DNA from: Ahaetulla prasina
Taxonomy: Eukaryota > Chordata > Lepidosauria > Squamata > Colubridae
Assembly (NCBI RefSeq): GCF_028640845.1
Contig: NC_080540.1
Coordinates: 266,433,958-266,497,957, forward strand
Length of the DNA stretch: 64,000 bases
Direction: 5' to 3'
In this document: piece by piece, positions 22,010 through 34,124 of the stretch
Position numbering within the stretch: position 1 is the stretch's first letter
Layout: the number at the start of each line of letters is the position of its first letter
Notes under the pieces: model-generated
Databases searched by the model: none
The model's input: only the letters and a program-made list of their open reading frames with translations
What the model was told of the DNA's origin: nothing
Translations under genes and position numbers: made by a program

Positions 22010-22900
22010 AATTATATGTTAGTTCAACTCCTTTTCCTGTGGCAGTCCCCAATTAGTATTGGTAGAGAGTGAGAGGTCCAGCCCACAGCCACTATTCTGT
22101 GGTGTGCTACAGGACTCAGTACTTTCTCCACTCCTTTTCAACATCTATAAGAAACCCCTGGTTGAGATCATCCATCACCATGGGTTGAGGTATATACTGT
22201 ATGCTGATGACACCCAACTCTATATTTCTACCCAAATGATGCTGTGGCTGCCCTTGCATGGTGCCTGGAGGCTGTGGAGGCCTGGATAGGGAAACAACAG
22301 GCTTCAACTGAACCTTGATAAGACCAAATGGCTTTGAGTACGCAGAATCTGGGACTTTGTCATCTTTGACTCTGGATGGGATGGCACTGCCCTAGAAAGA
22401 CTTGGTCCGCGACTTGAGGGTTCTCCTGGACTTGCAACTCCTACTTGAGAAGCAGGTGGCAGTTGCGACTAGGAGAACCTTGCACAACTTTGTATTGTGC
22501 ACCAGTTGCGGCCTTTCCTGGATTCCCTGCACTCAGTCATTCAGTTTCTAGTCATCTCACGACTGGACTATTGTAATGTGCTACCTTTGAAGAGCATTCA
22601 AAAGCTACAGCTGATGCAGAGTGTGACAGCATGGGTAGTTTTGGGAGCCCCAAGCATGGTTCCTGTAACACCACTGCCCCGTGCATTGCGCTGCATCCCG
22701 ATGCTATTCAAGATGTTGGTGATTACCTTTAAAGCTCTTCATGGCATAAGTCCAGGTTACTTGAGGAACTATCTCACTCCACTGGGACTGACCCGTACCA
22801 CTTGTGCCAGCAGAAGAGGCATGCTATGGGTCCCATCAACCCAAGTATTGGAGTATATGATAGGAGTATTTAAAGATCAGATCTTCCCCTAAATTTATAA
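22010..22900 (+). mobile_element. Decayed L2/CR1-like LINE fragment
   Basis: Readable remnants include [20 protein letters not shown], then [15 protein letters not shown] (YADD catalytic motif), then VISRLDYCNVL and FKALHGISPGYLRN. Intervening frames are broken by stops and indels. It is clearly older than the 12485 and 56011 copies and belongs with 6712-7195, 38050-39556 and 40040-41690. It lies in XRCC4 intron 1 in the antisense direction to that gene. Confidence 0.85.
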
Positions 22901-25900
22901 ACAATGTATGGCCAAAAGAAATTAGTTCACTCTAGAATATGAAGCTCGCACAAAGATTTTAAATGGCACACATATCTTCATAACTTCTGTCAATGTTTTT
23001 TCTCCAAGCTCCTGCTGGCTTGCCCCTAACATAATAAGGTCACAAGGATAGTCTTATTCATGTATGTAGCCTAATAACACAACACATTCCATGTAACTGA
23101 ATATTACCATATCTAAAACACTAGCACAGATAAAATAAAAGGCTTATTTAAGATCCAATAAAGATCCATGAATATCTTCTATCTACTTAGGATCACAAAC
23201 CTGCCATTACAATTCATGGATTTGCAGAATTTCCTAAAAATATAAGTATGCGTGTTCCTGAAAAACACTAATTCCTTCAGAACATTTCTCTTTTAAATTG
23301 TTCTAAAAATATACACAAGTACACTATGTGCATTTTTTTAAAAAACAGGAGTTGTTCATAAAATAGTCTATAGTTTATTCAAATGCATGACTGTGATTTC
23401 CCCCTAAAAAGTATTTAAAATTATATTTAGTTTGCTTATTTTTGACATTGAAAAATGACATTTAGAATTCCTCACTAGCTTTAAAAAAAATTTAAGAATA
23501 TATGATATGGTGACAATTGAATTATTGCTAGAATTTTTATTTTATAATGCTATCACTGTTTAATTAAGATAACACTTACAAAACCAAGCATTTACCAACA
23601 TTTGTTTTGAAGATAAAGAGAATGAATGTTTACCCTGCATTCTAGTATCACACAAAATAATCATTGTCAAATGGATTTGAAATGACTTTCAAGGAATAAA
23701 TAATGACATTTCTATAATCTTATTTGCAATCTCTGTAAAATTAAAACATTTGGTGCCAATATCCTTTAACCATTATAGGCATTTTTAAAAAGCAGAATGA
23801 TTATGGCAATAAAAAGGCTAGTGATTTCTCCTAATTGTACAAAAGAATCATATTTCATATCAAAATCTCACCATAAAACAAGTAAGAAACAAAAATTGAC
23901 TTTCAGGTGGGAATAGCAGAATTCTCCCCAAATTTGTCCATCACTAGCTTTATTGAGAAAAACCAGACAGTTGGCAATTGAACTTCTAATCTTTAGTACT
24001 TTGTGTATTTAGTGGTTGGCATCTATGATCTTTATTAGGCAATGCTTCCTTCTGGGGGAGAATCAGCTGTTGGCTGGCATGTAATTAGTTGGAGTCTGCT
24101 CCCAAACAATGAATGTCCACAGTTCTGATGAATAAACAAGACATTTTTTTTTAATTAGCTGACAAATCATTTTGTATGCTGCTTTGGGTAACTCTCAAGC
24201 ACAAAACAGAAGCCAACTCTTGGCTTCCTTCACTGCACTACAGAGTGTCATTGATATTTCAACTTCAGCTTTTCATTTCTGGCTTGCAGAACTGTCTTTT
24301 GACTAAGAAAAAGGTTGAGCCACAGGTGCCTCAAACCTCAGCCATTCTGCTTTGGGAACATGAAGATCTAAAAGAAAAATATATTGCAACTTTAGCAGTT
24401 ACATTCATAGTCCAATCCTGCCCAGGCGGTACATGAGTACTAGGCACTGAGGAAAGTGGCGAGTCATATAAGAAAAACCTGAACAATTAATTATGCAGTA
24501 TCAACTCTATTTCTTGGGGAAATATACAACACATAAATTATGGTGTAAGGAATCTTATCTTATCCTCTAGTTTCTTGGTACCTCAGAACATGATAAAAGC
24601 ATTATCTATGAGGGAGACATGATTAAGTATAAGCATTCATTTAATCAGAGGTTAAAAAAGGCTACTTAGAAAGAAGGATTATTACATCTTTTCCATCTGC
24701 ATCTATGTTAAAACAGTTATTTCATGTCTTATTTTACAGTAATATTTTAGAACAAAGACCTTTTTAGATTAAAAAAGTTAAATTTCACATATCCTTTCAT
24801 TTAGAATTTTAAAACCTTGAAAAAAATAGTAGCCTAAAAAACTGGACTTAAACACACTTCATTAACTGTAAATTCTCAAAATTTTATGTTAGAGTACATA
24901 TTTAATATTTTTATAAGTGTTAGAATGTTCCCAACCTTTGCCATACATTTTCCATATCATGCTTCTTTGACAACTCTTAGAGTTCTATTAGTAAATGCTA
25001 TCAAAGTGGGGAAAATGGATGGAAGTTTTGGTGAAAAAGGAAAGAATACATCCTCTCAATATACACAACGTTACTATTTTAGACTTCTAACTTAAAGAAA
25101 AAGGATTGTAGTAGAGATGTTATTTTACAATGAAATTAAATCTTCTCCCATTTTATACAATTCCTATACTTTGTTCAAATCAGCCTTGACCCTATTGCCT
25201 TGCAAATGGATTTCACTGAAACTGCACTAATATAAATAAAGAAATTTTAGTTTTTGCTGATCCCTATCTCTTAACTAATATTTCAATCCATAATAATTTG
25301 CTTAAGCATGTTTATTATAATTTTGAATATTATAATCACCACCGCAATTTCACGTGGAAAAACATACTTTGTTTGTTGGGGGTTTTGGGGGGTGGAGAAG
25401 GTTGGGAAATATTGGACATGAATAGAACAAATGAAAAGAAAAGTGATATTTTCTCAGTTTAAGAAAACTCTTTTTGAGATATCAAAAGGCTTCCTTTTAA
25501 TGAACTGTAGTATTAAAAAAAGTCTAAAGCAGTTGATTGGAATTCTTCTCTTGCCTATTATAACGGATGCAGACTGAAAACAGAAACTGTACTTCTACTC
25601 TAATTTATTATATAGTAAATCATATTGAACAAACAGCAGCTATCGTTTTATAAAAGATAGAGTCAGAGACAGAAATCAAAACCCTCATAAATATTACAGT
25701 CTGGACCAGGAAGTGGCTAATGGACATTTCCTAAATTTAATACAGTGGAAGTTAAACTTCTCAACAAACAAAACAGGGAGTGATGGAATCCTATACATCA
25801 GTCAATTAGACACACAGTAGTAAGCAAGAGAATCAGTTTGGTATAATGGTAAAGTGGCCTAGAAATCAGGAAATCGTGAATTCTAAGCTTGCCTTAAGCA

Positions 25901-26025
25901 TGAAAAAACAGCTGGATAACATTGGACCAGTCACTCTCTCAGCCCAATTCATCTCACAAGACGGAAAATGGGAATCAGGGGTATTAGATATGTTCACTGT
26001 TTTGAGTATACACGCACACACACAC
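22901..26025. other. XRCC4 intron 1, repeat-poor stretch
   Basis: About 3.1 kb without a recognisable mobile element. An 86-codon frame at 24176-24436 (+) has no domain I know and lacks splice context. Low repeat density may make this a place to look for conserved non-coding elements. Confidence 0.45.
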
Positions 26026-26033
26026 TTACATGC

Positions 26034-26203
26034 CAATGGTGGGTTGCTCCCGATTCGGTAGCAAAACCGGCAGGAGGTTCCACCCACCCGCCATGTCATT
26101 ATGGGTGATCTGTGCATGCGCAAAAGCTTCTGCGCATTTGCAGAAACATGCACGCATGCGATTCCGTTGCGAACCGGTAGTAAAGGTAAGTAGAACCCAC
26201 CCG
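26034..26203. mobile_element. hAT MITE, decayed ends
   Basis: The block begins CAATGGTGGGTT and ends AGTAGAACCCACCCG, an imperfect inverted pair (GGTGGGTT/AACCCACC). The flanks TTACATGC (26026-26033) and TTACATAT (26204-26211) agree at 6 of 8 positions. The GC-rich interior has GTGCATGCGCAAAAGC and GCACGCATGCGATTCC. Its right flank continues into a CA microsatellite. Confidence 0.65.
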
Positions 26204-26215
26204 TTACATATGTAT

Positions 26216-26262
26216 ATACACACACACACACACACACACACATGCACACGCGCACAGCAGAA
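26216..26262 (+). repeat. (CA)n microsatellite
   Basis: A run of about 13 CA units from 26218 to 26242, followed by interrupted CACGCGCACA. Confidence 0.95.
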
Positions 26263-26972
26263 TAAAAATCTGATCACCACCACCTCCCTTTTCTCATGCA
26301 TGTTCCTTGGTGTTGATTCAGGCTTTGGTTTTAACCCACGTCAGCCTTTGGATGGATACTGAAGAACAGTATTAGTTGCTGATTACTCCTCCATTGTCTT
26401 CTTTAGTAGTTTTTTAATTCATTTCTTCCAGGCTTTTGAAACTCAATCAGCCATAGTAATCTTAGAATTTCTCATAAAATATTTTCAGAATTTCCTACAT
26501 ACGGCTGTGTAAGCCTCAAAGTTTCCCAATTTATTTCGAATCATCCTGTAAGGTTATATTCCATAATTAAAGGGAGAAGAATCACAGATGGAATCCATTA
26601 GATTTCCTCAGGAACATAAAAAGTCTTTGCAAACACTTGAGTATTGGCAGCATACAAGCTTCAAAATGAAACTGAGTATACACAATATAACTTTGCCAGC
26701 AATTGCTGCATAGGTTTTAATGTGACAGGAAAATCTTAATCATTAATCTGAATCATTGCTCAGATCTTCACCAAAGCAATGAAGGAGTCCTCTATAAGGC
26801 TAAATAACTACTACAATCAGTAATTCCCATCAAAATTTGACAGAAAGATATGTTTGTCCAAAACATGAAATAAAATGGTAAGCATTCTTATCCAAATCAT
26901 GGAATAAAAATAACAAATGTGTTTATTTTTCAATATTTGTCATATTAATGGCAATTTTAAATTTAGTCCATG
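26263..26972. other. XRCC4 intron 1, nothing recognised
   Basis: No repeat or coding pattern recognised. Confidence 0.4.
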
Positions 26973-26980
26973 AAGTAGAC

Positions 26981-27494
26981 CAGTGGTAGTCAACCTGGTC
27001 CCTACCGCCCACTAGTGGGCGTTCCAACTTTCATGGTGGGCGGTAGGGGTTTTGTTTGATACTGAAGCACTTTCCGTTTTTTTAATTTAATTGACTTTTT
27101 AAAAAAATTTCATAGCATTATTTAAAAACATTTTCATTAGGTTTTCATAAAATTTCCCGTGACAATTTAAATTTCTGAAAATATACTATTTGTATCGCTC
27201 GTGCATAAGTTTAGTTCATGTTACATAAGTGAAACTAAATGGCGCTATAGTGCGACCGCAAAAAGAGCCTCATCCCAGAATAGCTTGCGCATCTCCCCCC
27301 AACACCACCCAGCTGTAACAGACAAGCAGAACTGGTAGCTGGCGCCCTCCCAAATCCAATCCATGATGCGCAAGAGGCATGTGCAGACGACGATACATGG
27401 CATATTACTGTGGAACCAGTGGGCGGTTAGAAAATTTTACTACTAACAGAGATACAAAAGTGGGCGGTAGGTATAAAAAGGTTGACTACCCCTG
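26981..27494. mobile_element. 514-bp non-autonomous hAT element, perfect target duplication
   Basis: Ends are CAGTGGTAGTCAACCTGGTC and AAAGGTTGACTACCCCTG, inverted with few mismatches, and internal GTGGGCGGTAGG motifs near both ends extend the symmetry. The 8-bp duplication AAGTAGAC at 26973-26980 and 27495-27502 is perfect. The interior has an AT-rich section and a section with CpG-rich CTCGTGCATAAG, GCGCTATAGTGCGACC, and no transposase frame. The intact duplication implies a fairly young insertion. It resembles Charlie-type hAT families; the exact family is not certain. Confidence 0.92.
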
Positions 27495-27778
27495 AAGTAG
27501 ACCATAAATACCAAATTCCAATTTATTAATTACATGTTTTACAGTATATACAATAGAACTAAAGATTAAAAGGATGGAATCCCTAAAAACAACCCAAGAA
27601 ATCCATCAAAATGATATTTTAGCTGCTATTAACAACATGCCCTTTATATTTAAGGATCTGCTGAATTCTCTCCCCCTCTTCAAATTACCTGTAATACTAC
27701 AATGTGTTGAAATACCTACATTTCTGAATTATATTGTCTTTCTCTCGCATTTTATAGTAATTTAACATCAACTCAATA

Positions 27779-28322
27779 TAGAATAGAATAGAATAGAATA
27801 GAATAGAATAGAATAGAATAGAATAGAATAGAATAGAATTTTATTGGCCAAGTGTGATTGGACACACAAGGAATTTGTCTCGGTGCATATGCTCTCAGTG
27901 TACATAAAAGGAAAAGATACGGTCATCAAGGTACAACATTTACAACACAATTGATGATCAATATATCAATATAAATCATAAGGATTGCCAGCAACAAGTT
28001 ATAGTCATACAGTCATAAGTGGAAAGAGATTGGTGATGGGAACTATGAAACGATTAATAGTAGTGCAGATTCAGTAAATAGTCTGACAGTGTTGAGGGAA
28101 TTATTTGTTTAGCAGAGTGATGGCCTTCGGGAAAAAACTGTTCTTGTGTCTAGTTGTTCTGGTGTGCAGTGCTCTATAGCGTCGTTTTGAGGGTAGAAGT
28201 TGAAACAGTTTATGTACAGGATGCGAGGGATCTGCAAATATTTTCACGGCCCTCTTCTTGATTCGTGCAGTATCAGCATAGCATTTATTAAAATGTAACT
28301 TTAATATTGATTTTCTCAATGA
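27779..28322 (-). mobile_element. Snake1-type CR1 (L3) 3' part with (AATAG)n tail
   Basis: The tail is a 60-bp (GAATA)n array at 27780-27839, followed on the + strand by TTTTATTGGCCAAGTGTGAT and GCATATGCTCTCAGTGTACA. On the - strand the ORF2 end reads ADTARIKKRAVKIFADPSHP then HKLFQLLPSKRRYRALHTRT and RHKNSFFPKAITLLNK. About 220 bp of coding and 260 bp of 3' UTR remain. The association of this family with AATAG-type arrays has been described in snake genomes. Confidence 0.9.
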
Positions 28323-29105
28323 AAATATACAATGCTCATTAAATGAAAACTGTAAAAAAACAAAAACATGTTTTTTAAAAAAAACCCTTTTGTCAAAATA
28401 ACTGAAGAAGTCTAAATTTCAGGCTTTCTTTTTTCTTCAACAGAAAATTAAAATTTACTTTTAAAGTAGATGACAGACCCAAAGTAATAAAAATATATTA
28501 TATTAATATATTAATACAAAACTCAGTTCCTAGCAAATTATGTTGTGAATTTTTTTTTGGATCTATTGAAGATAACCAAAGTCAACACTTATCAAAAGCT
28601 TAAACTCAGCTATGATCCATTTCCTGCCACCTGTATTCCACTGTGTACTGAATGAATTTATTTTGTGCTTTATTCTCATACTCATGTGACATTGCTGGAT
28701 CATTTTAAATGACTTTCTGTTAAACATTCAAATCGGACTGTAGCCATCCAATTTACAGTTTATTTTTTCATAAAAGAAAGCATAATTAATATTAAAAATA
28801 AAAATAATATTGGGTGTGGTCTAAATATAAAATCAACTTATAAAGAAAATAGATTTTTTTTCATTTGAAAAGGAAAGAAATAACATCACGACAGCAAGAC
28901 AGAGAATGCTCTCTCTCGAGAGGGATATTTCTTGTCCTTACCATTTTGAAGTACCCAACAGAGAACATAGCCACTAGGATACTATATCTATACTAGAGTA
29001 TTTTATATATACTCTATTCCTGGAGATAATGAACCTTTTTATAACATGATTAAAAAGTTCTCTGGATCAAAAATGAGATAAAAAACAGAATCAGCACTTT
29101 AGAGT
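28323..29105. other. XRCC4 intron 1, nothing recognised
   Basis: AT-rich sequence; no recognised features. Confidence 0.4.
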
Positions 29106-30642
29106 TTTATTTATTTATTTATTTATTTATTTATATTTCTATACCGCCCATGTCCCGAAGGACTCAGGGCGGTTTACAGCCGTATTAAAAACAATTTTTA
29201 CAAACACTAAAATGATTTAAAATGAAATATTTAAATTTAGGCTAATTCCTTAAAACCCATTTAAAATTCCCAATTAAAACTATCAGGCCAGTCCTGCACG
29301 ATGAAACAGCCATGTTTTCAGCTTGCATCGGAAAGTCCGGAGATCAGGGAGTTGGCGAATACCAGGTGGTAATTCATTCCAGATGGTTGGGGCCCCCACA
29401 GAAAAGGCACTCCCCCTGGGGTTTGCCAGCCGACATTGTCTAGCCAACGGCACCCCAAGGAGGCCCACTCTGTGGGAGCGCACTGGTCGCTGGGAGGCCG
29501 TCAGTCGCAGTAGGCGGTCCCATAGATAGCCTGGTCCCATGCCATGAAGCGCTTTAAAGGTGGTAACCAGTACCTTGAATTGCACCCAGAAGATCACTGG
29601 AAGCCAGTGCAGCCTACGCAGGAGTGGTGTTATATGGGAGCCTCGATTTGGTCCCTCTATCACCCGCGCGGCTGCATTCTGGACCAGCTGAAGCCTCCAG
29701 GTGCTTTTCAAGGGGAGCCCCATGTAGAGAGCGTTACAGTAGTCCAGATGGGAGGTGATAAGGGCATGGGTGACCGTGCATAGGGCATCCCGGTCTAAGA
29801 AGGGACGCAACTGGCGAATCAGGCGGACCTGATAGAAAGCTCCTCTGGCGACGGCCGTCGTTTGATCTTCCAACAACAGCCGTGCATCCAGAAGAACGCC
29901 CAGATTGCGGACCTTCGCCGTGGGGGCCAATGACTCGCCACCCACAGTCAGCGATGAAGTCAGCTGATTATACCGGGATGCCGGCATCCACAGCCAATCG
30001 GTCTTGGAAGGGTTGAGCCGGAGCCTGTTTCTCCCCATCCAGACCCGCATGGCCTCCAGACACCGGGACATCACTTTGACGGCTTCGTTGGGGTGGTTTG
30101 GGGTGGAAATGTACAGCTGCATATCATCAGCGTACAGACGACACTGCACCCCAAAACCACGGATGATCTCTCCAGCGGCTTCATATAGATGTTGAAGAAG
30201 AGGGGTGAGAGGACCGACCCCTGTGGCACCCCACATAGAAGGTGCATCGCGGTCGACCTCTGCCCCCCCCGCCAACACCGTCTGTGATCGGCCCGAGAGG
30301 AAGGAGGAGAACCACCGAAAAACAGTGCCTCCCACCCCTAACCCCTCTAGCCGCAGCAGCAGGATACCATGGTCGATGGTATCGAAAGCCACTGAGAGAT
30401 CCAATAGGACCAGGGCAGAGGAACAACCCCTCTCCCAGGCCATCCAGAGATCATCCACCAACGCGACCAAAGCCATCTCTGTGCTGTACCCAGGCCAGAA
30501 ACCGGACTGGAACGGGTCCAGATAGACAGTTTCATCCAGGTACAGAGGGAGCTGGTATGCAACCACACTCTCAACAACCTTCGCCACAAAGCGAAGGTTG
30601 GAGACCGGACGGTAGTTCGCTAAAACAGCCGGGTCTGAGTGA
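29106..30642 (-). mobile_element. CR1-group LINE, 5'-truncated, 434-codon open frame
   Basis: The longest open frame in the window (30587-29283) covers the reverse-transcriptase fingers/palm and C-terminal region of CR1 ORF2. It runs from YRPVSNLRFVAKVVE-like text through FQSGFWPGYSTEMA, LSVAFDTIDHGILL, LYADDMQLYIS (palm motif) and RRLHWLPVIF to LPDLRTFRCKLKTWLF. The part that should read [15 protein letters not shown] is in a shifted frame (WGATGVGPLTPLLQHLYEAA): two compensating indels restore the frame, so the long frame does not encode a working enzyme. The endonuclease domain is missing. The 3' UTR ends with the inverse of CCCTGAGTCCTTCGGGAC and (TTTA)n at 29107-29135. A polypyrimidine run at 30643-30700 marks the 5' break. 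Confidence 0.95.
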
Positions 30643-30700
30643 TAATGTATTCCTTTCTTTCTTTCTTTCTCCCTTCTTTTCTCTTCCTTTCCCTTCCAGG
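30643..30700 (+). repeat. Polypyrimidine run
   Basis: TTCCTTTCTTTCTTTC followed by CTTTTCTCTTCC-type text, at the 5' truncation point of the adjacent CR1. Confidence 0.85.
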
Positions 30701-31567
30701 ATTAATATATGTATTTTAGATTAAGAAAAAAAATTGCTGAGGTAGATTATTATTGGCTTCTTGGTTTATTTAGAAGAATTATTCTTGGAGAGTGATAATG
30801 CTGAAGAAGAGGATTTTTGGTTGCAGAAAAAGGCTGGACTAAAAGATGAAGAAAAGAAGATACAGGAAGAAAAGAACGTGACTCTGGCAAGTTATATACC
30901 ATGTTGTGCTGGACAAGATTGAAAAAAGGCAGGCACAGTCTGCAGAGTGATGTCACATATTAGGACAGTGTGTACCGTAAGGGATTAAGTCAACCACTGG
31001 ATGCACTGACTGTAATCAAGGATGAACTCATCTGTGGATACTATCATTTGGAATCTGGTCAAAGATCAATACAGTATGACTCAAGTGTAAATAATGGCAC
31101 AGAGTCATATCAGTGATATTCAGTTAAAAGGCAAGTATTGAAGAAAGGAAGCATTAGAGGAGCTGAAATAGACTAATATGCATAACAAGACAAAAAGATC
31201 CAAAAGCTGTTTTGTGCCCAGGAACAGACTGGATTTCTATTGGTGCAGGTGGAACGTGAGAAAGATTGCTGAAAAGAACTAATTACAGCTTTTCAACAAA
31301 CAATGTATTTTTGCCAGTTTATATCTACATAAACATAACTAATTTTATAACAAATAAATATTTGCAGAATATCCACAGGCAAATCAACCAGAAGAGAGGG
31401 TGCAAATGGGCAATCAAAGCCCTGCCTTTTTTTATTATGGATGCAATGTGCATGGCCTCATATTTAAAAGAAGTGGGATTTTAATCTTCCAGTTAAACCC
31501 ACCACTTTATTGCCACTGATCTCCCCAATGCAGACATGGTTCAAGTTCTGTTGGTGGCCTTTGCAGA
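30701..31567. other. Unclassified, possible old coding relic
   Basis: A + strand frame around 30770-30920 reads EELFLESDNAEEEDFWLQKK then DEEKKIQEEKN, acidic and coil-like, ending at a TGA. I cannot assign it; an L1-type 5' region is one possibility. The rest shows no feature. Confidence 0.3.
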
Positions 31568-31955
31568 AAGGGAAAAGGTCAGTTAAGCAGAGATCGAGAA
31601 TAAAAAAGGATTATTAAGAACAAAATGTTTGTTGAGGCAGAATGATCAGTCTCCTATCTCATGTACTGATGTTTCAATTTATTTGGATGGGACAATATGG
31701 GAGACATTATATACTTGAAGATTTTTGGCAAAATCTTTCGTCAAAGGCTTTTGAATAAATTCAGTAGCTAATAGAAAATAAGTAGTAGATAATAGAAAAT
31801 AAATATATGGTTTTTAAAATGTGAAACAGTATGACTAAATGACTGGTTTTTATAATCATATACCAAAAGGAAGAGGAGGACGTCCTCCAAAGATTCTTTT
31901 TAGGCCTATGCTTCAGATTATAAATTATCTTTTTAAGATTAACAAATCATATGGT
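31568..31955 (+). repeat. Inverted repeat, left arm
   Basis: This 388-bp segment is the reverse complement of 41087-41492 with few substitutions and four main indels: the right arm has about 14 and 19 extra bases, and this arm has about 14 extra (an imperfect AATAGAAAATAA duplication at 31770-31805). A perfect 14-bp palindrome GGAGGACGTCCTCC at 31875-31888 is preserved in both arms. No coding frame is shared convincingly. It could be one copy of an unnamed mobile element. Confidence 0.93.
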
Positions 31956-32709
31956 CAAGCTTGCAGTTGGCATCAAATTTACACAAGATTAAAATATGTA
32001 TATGAACATCATGAACATCAGGCAATAAAATGGAAAATCTGATTCAATAAAAGTTTATAGTGATGCATAGGAACAAAATTTCCAACTCTGCATATACACT
32101 TATAATGACTAACCAGGAAAAAAAATCTAGGCTATGGCAGACAGCCTAAAGGAAGCAGTATAAAAGCTAAAGAAAATGATTAAAAGATGCATATTAATAC
32201 CAGATTTGGTCATCATATCCATGTTTATGATTTATTTCACTAATGTTTATTTCTGGGTAGTTTGATGTTGAAATACTGTGAAATACCGGAAAAGGGGGGG
32301 GATCAACTAAATGGCGAAGGAAAATATAGGGAAGTAGTCACAAACTTGAAACTCTAACAATAAAAGTAATTCAACAATTAGTAAGTAGTTGATTGATAAG
32401 TAATTTGACCACATAAGCCAAATCAAGCATCAATAAAATATCTTCAAAAGATATCAATATACCACACTACAGAGCAGAATACATTCAGAGAAAGGCATCA
32501 CCTTTGTATCAATCTGTTCTATAAAACAACCCTGACACCAGCTCACCTATCAGAACTTTATAAGAAAACACAAGAGTTCCTGTGGCATAGAAAGTGTACC
32601 AGCTCACAAATGGCAATACATCACTTAGGAGAAGTTTTCACTCTCCTTTTCCCCAATTTGCAAGGTTAAGAAGAGAAAAATTTAGGTATTGGGAAAAATA
32701 AAAATACTA
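31956..32709. other. XRCC4 intron 1, nothing recognised
   Basis: AT-rich, without identified elements. Confidence 0.4.
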
Positions 32710-33118
32710 TTCCTCAACCCACACATTAAACCTTTGAGTTCTCAAATGTCCTTGAGTCACAAACACACAAAGCTTTGTCCATCAATTCTTCTTATCCTAT
32801 GCTACCTCACAATCACATCTCATGATAAACTGATTCAAACTAGACTGCAGAAAATATGACTTCAGTAATAGAGCTGTCAACGCTTGGAATGCACTATCTG
32901 ACTCTGTGGTTTCTTGCCCAAATCCCCAAAACTTTTACCTTAGACTGTCTACTGTAGACCTCATCCCATTCCTAAGAGGTCTGTAAGCGCACCAGCCTGC
33001 CTACCGTCCCTGTCCTAATGTTTTCTTTTATTCACATCCTTTACATGTATTTATAATTATGTTTACACTTGTATCTGTCATAAAATACATGCTTGACGAA
33101 AATAAATTAATTAATTAA
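32710..33118 (+). mobile_element. CR1 LINE 3' end, second CR1 subfamily
   Basis: The + strand reads CRKYDFSNRAVNAWNALSDS and FYLRLSTVDLIPFLRGL then stop, the C-terminal end of CR1-clade ORF2 (FFSxRVVNxWNxLP in other CR1s). The 3' UTR ends in (AATT/AAAT)n at 33100-33123. The left boundary is approximate. Sister 3' ends lie at 33475-33726 and, inverted, 48440-48728. Confidence 0.8.
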
Positions 33119-33474
33119 ATAAATCACATGAAAAGACACAAGAAGTAATGTAATGCAATGTAATGTAATGAGAAGGAAGCTTGGGGAAGAAGAAATGGGA
33201 TCCTGTTGAACCAACAGAGTTAGAAAAATGCCAAGAAATTGTTAATGAAGCTCTGACCCAGGCAACGACAAAAAAGACGAACCGGGAGAGAGCATCACTG
33301 GTACTTTTGGTATATGCACACTTTTTATACCAAATTCCATAAGTGTAGCCGGGGAATGTGTGTGTGTGTTCCCTGTGTGTCTGTGTTTCTCCACCTGTGC
33401 CGGTTCCTCCCTGCAAGAAACATCTGAGACAAAGAACTTTTCCGAGTCGTTCCGAGTCGTATATATACTTATAT
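33119..33474. other. Upstream of the shared promoter, unclassified
   Basis: Contains a small AATGTAATGT run near 33145-33170, a TGTGTGTGTG run near 33358, and the direct repeat TTCCGAGTCG twice at about 33440-33459. No coding or repeat family recognised. Confidence 0.4.
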
Positions 33475-33726
33475 AACTTTCTACTATTGACCTCACCCCA
33501 TTCCTAAGAGGACCATAAGGGGCGTGCATAAGCGCACAAACGTGCCTACCGTTCCTGTCCTATTGTTTTTCTTTTCTTTTATTTTCTTCTTCCTATATAT
33601 ATATATATGCTTATACCTCCTTATATTTACTCATATAAGTATATAAGTGTTTATATACTATATAATCTTTTTGTATGATACCTACATATATTGTTGTGAC
33701 AAAATAAATAAATAAAAATAAATAAA
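33475..33726 (+). mobile_element. CR1 LINE 3' UTR fragment
   Basis: ATTGACCTCACCCCATTCCT, AAGGGGCGTGCATAAGCGCA and ACCGTTCCTGTCCTATTG match the end of the same CR1 subfamily as 32710-33118. It ends with TTGTTGTGACAAAATAAATAAATAAA. It lies only about 90 bp from the putative XRCC4 exon 1 donor. Confidence 0.8.
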
Positions 33727-33813
33727 AATATAGGAGCGGGGGGGGGGGATAAATATAATCAGTGTAACAATAAGCGCGCTGCCCTTCCTCTGCTCCCACC
33801 CTCCCTTTCCTAC

Positions 33814-34120
33814 CTTGAACAGCACTGAAAATTTCACTTCCGTTTTTTTATGCGTAAACTCCGCCTGTGTGTGGTGTGTGTTTATGCGCACACGGAAACA
33901 CACACACACACACACAAATGGCCTTGCTTGTTTCTTTCTTTCTTTTTTTTTAAACGAACTATGGAGAACCTACCGCCGTTCATTCGCATATCCCAGGCTC
34001 AGCGGCTCTCAACTTTCCGTTTCCTCCAATCGCAATCCCGAGAGTTTCTCGCCGGCGTCTCTTCGCCGTCCAATCGGCAGGCGTCTGTGGCTCATCTTCC
34101 TTTCAGATCCCGCCCCCCCC
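33814..34120 (-). other. XRCC4: Candidate XRCC4 non-coding exon 1
   Basis: XRCC4 starts translation in exon 2, so a non-coding first exon is expected beside the TMEM167A promoter. On the - strand a good donor, TTCAAG|GTAGGAAAGG, lies at 33814/33813. The transcription start is not determinable; 34120 is only an outer limit set by the TMEM167A promoter. An ETS-type CGGAAGTG on the - strand at 33842-33835 is close to this donor, so the exon may be short. Confidence 0.4.
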
Positions 34121-34124
34121 GGTT

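Noticed and set aside
24176..24436. 86-codon frame in XRCC4 intron 1
   Set aside because: No domain, no splice context and no repeat-derived similarity; a chance frame is the simplest explanation.
27780..27839. Regular short repeats that might look like a CRISPR array
   Set aside because: They are a pure pentamer microsatellite without spacers, at a LINE tail in a vertebrate genome.
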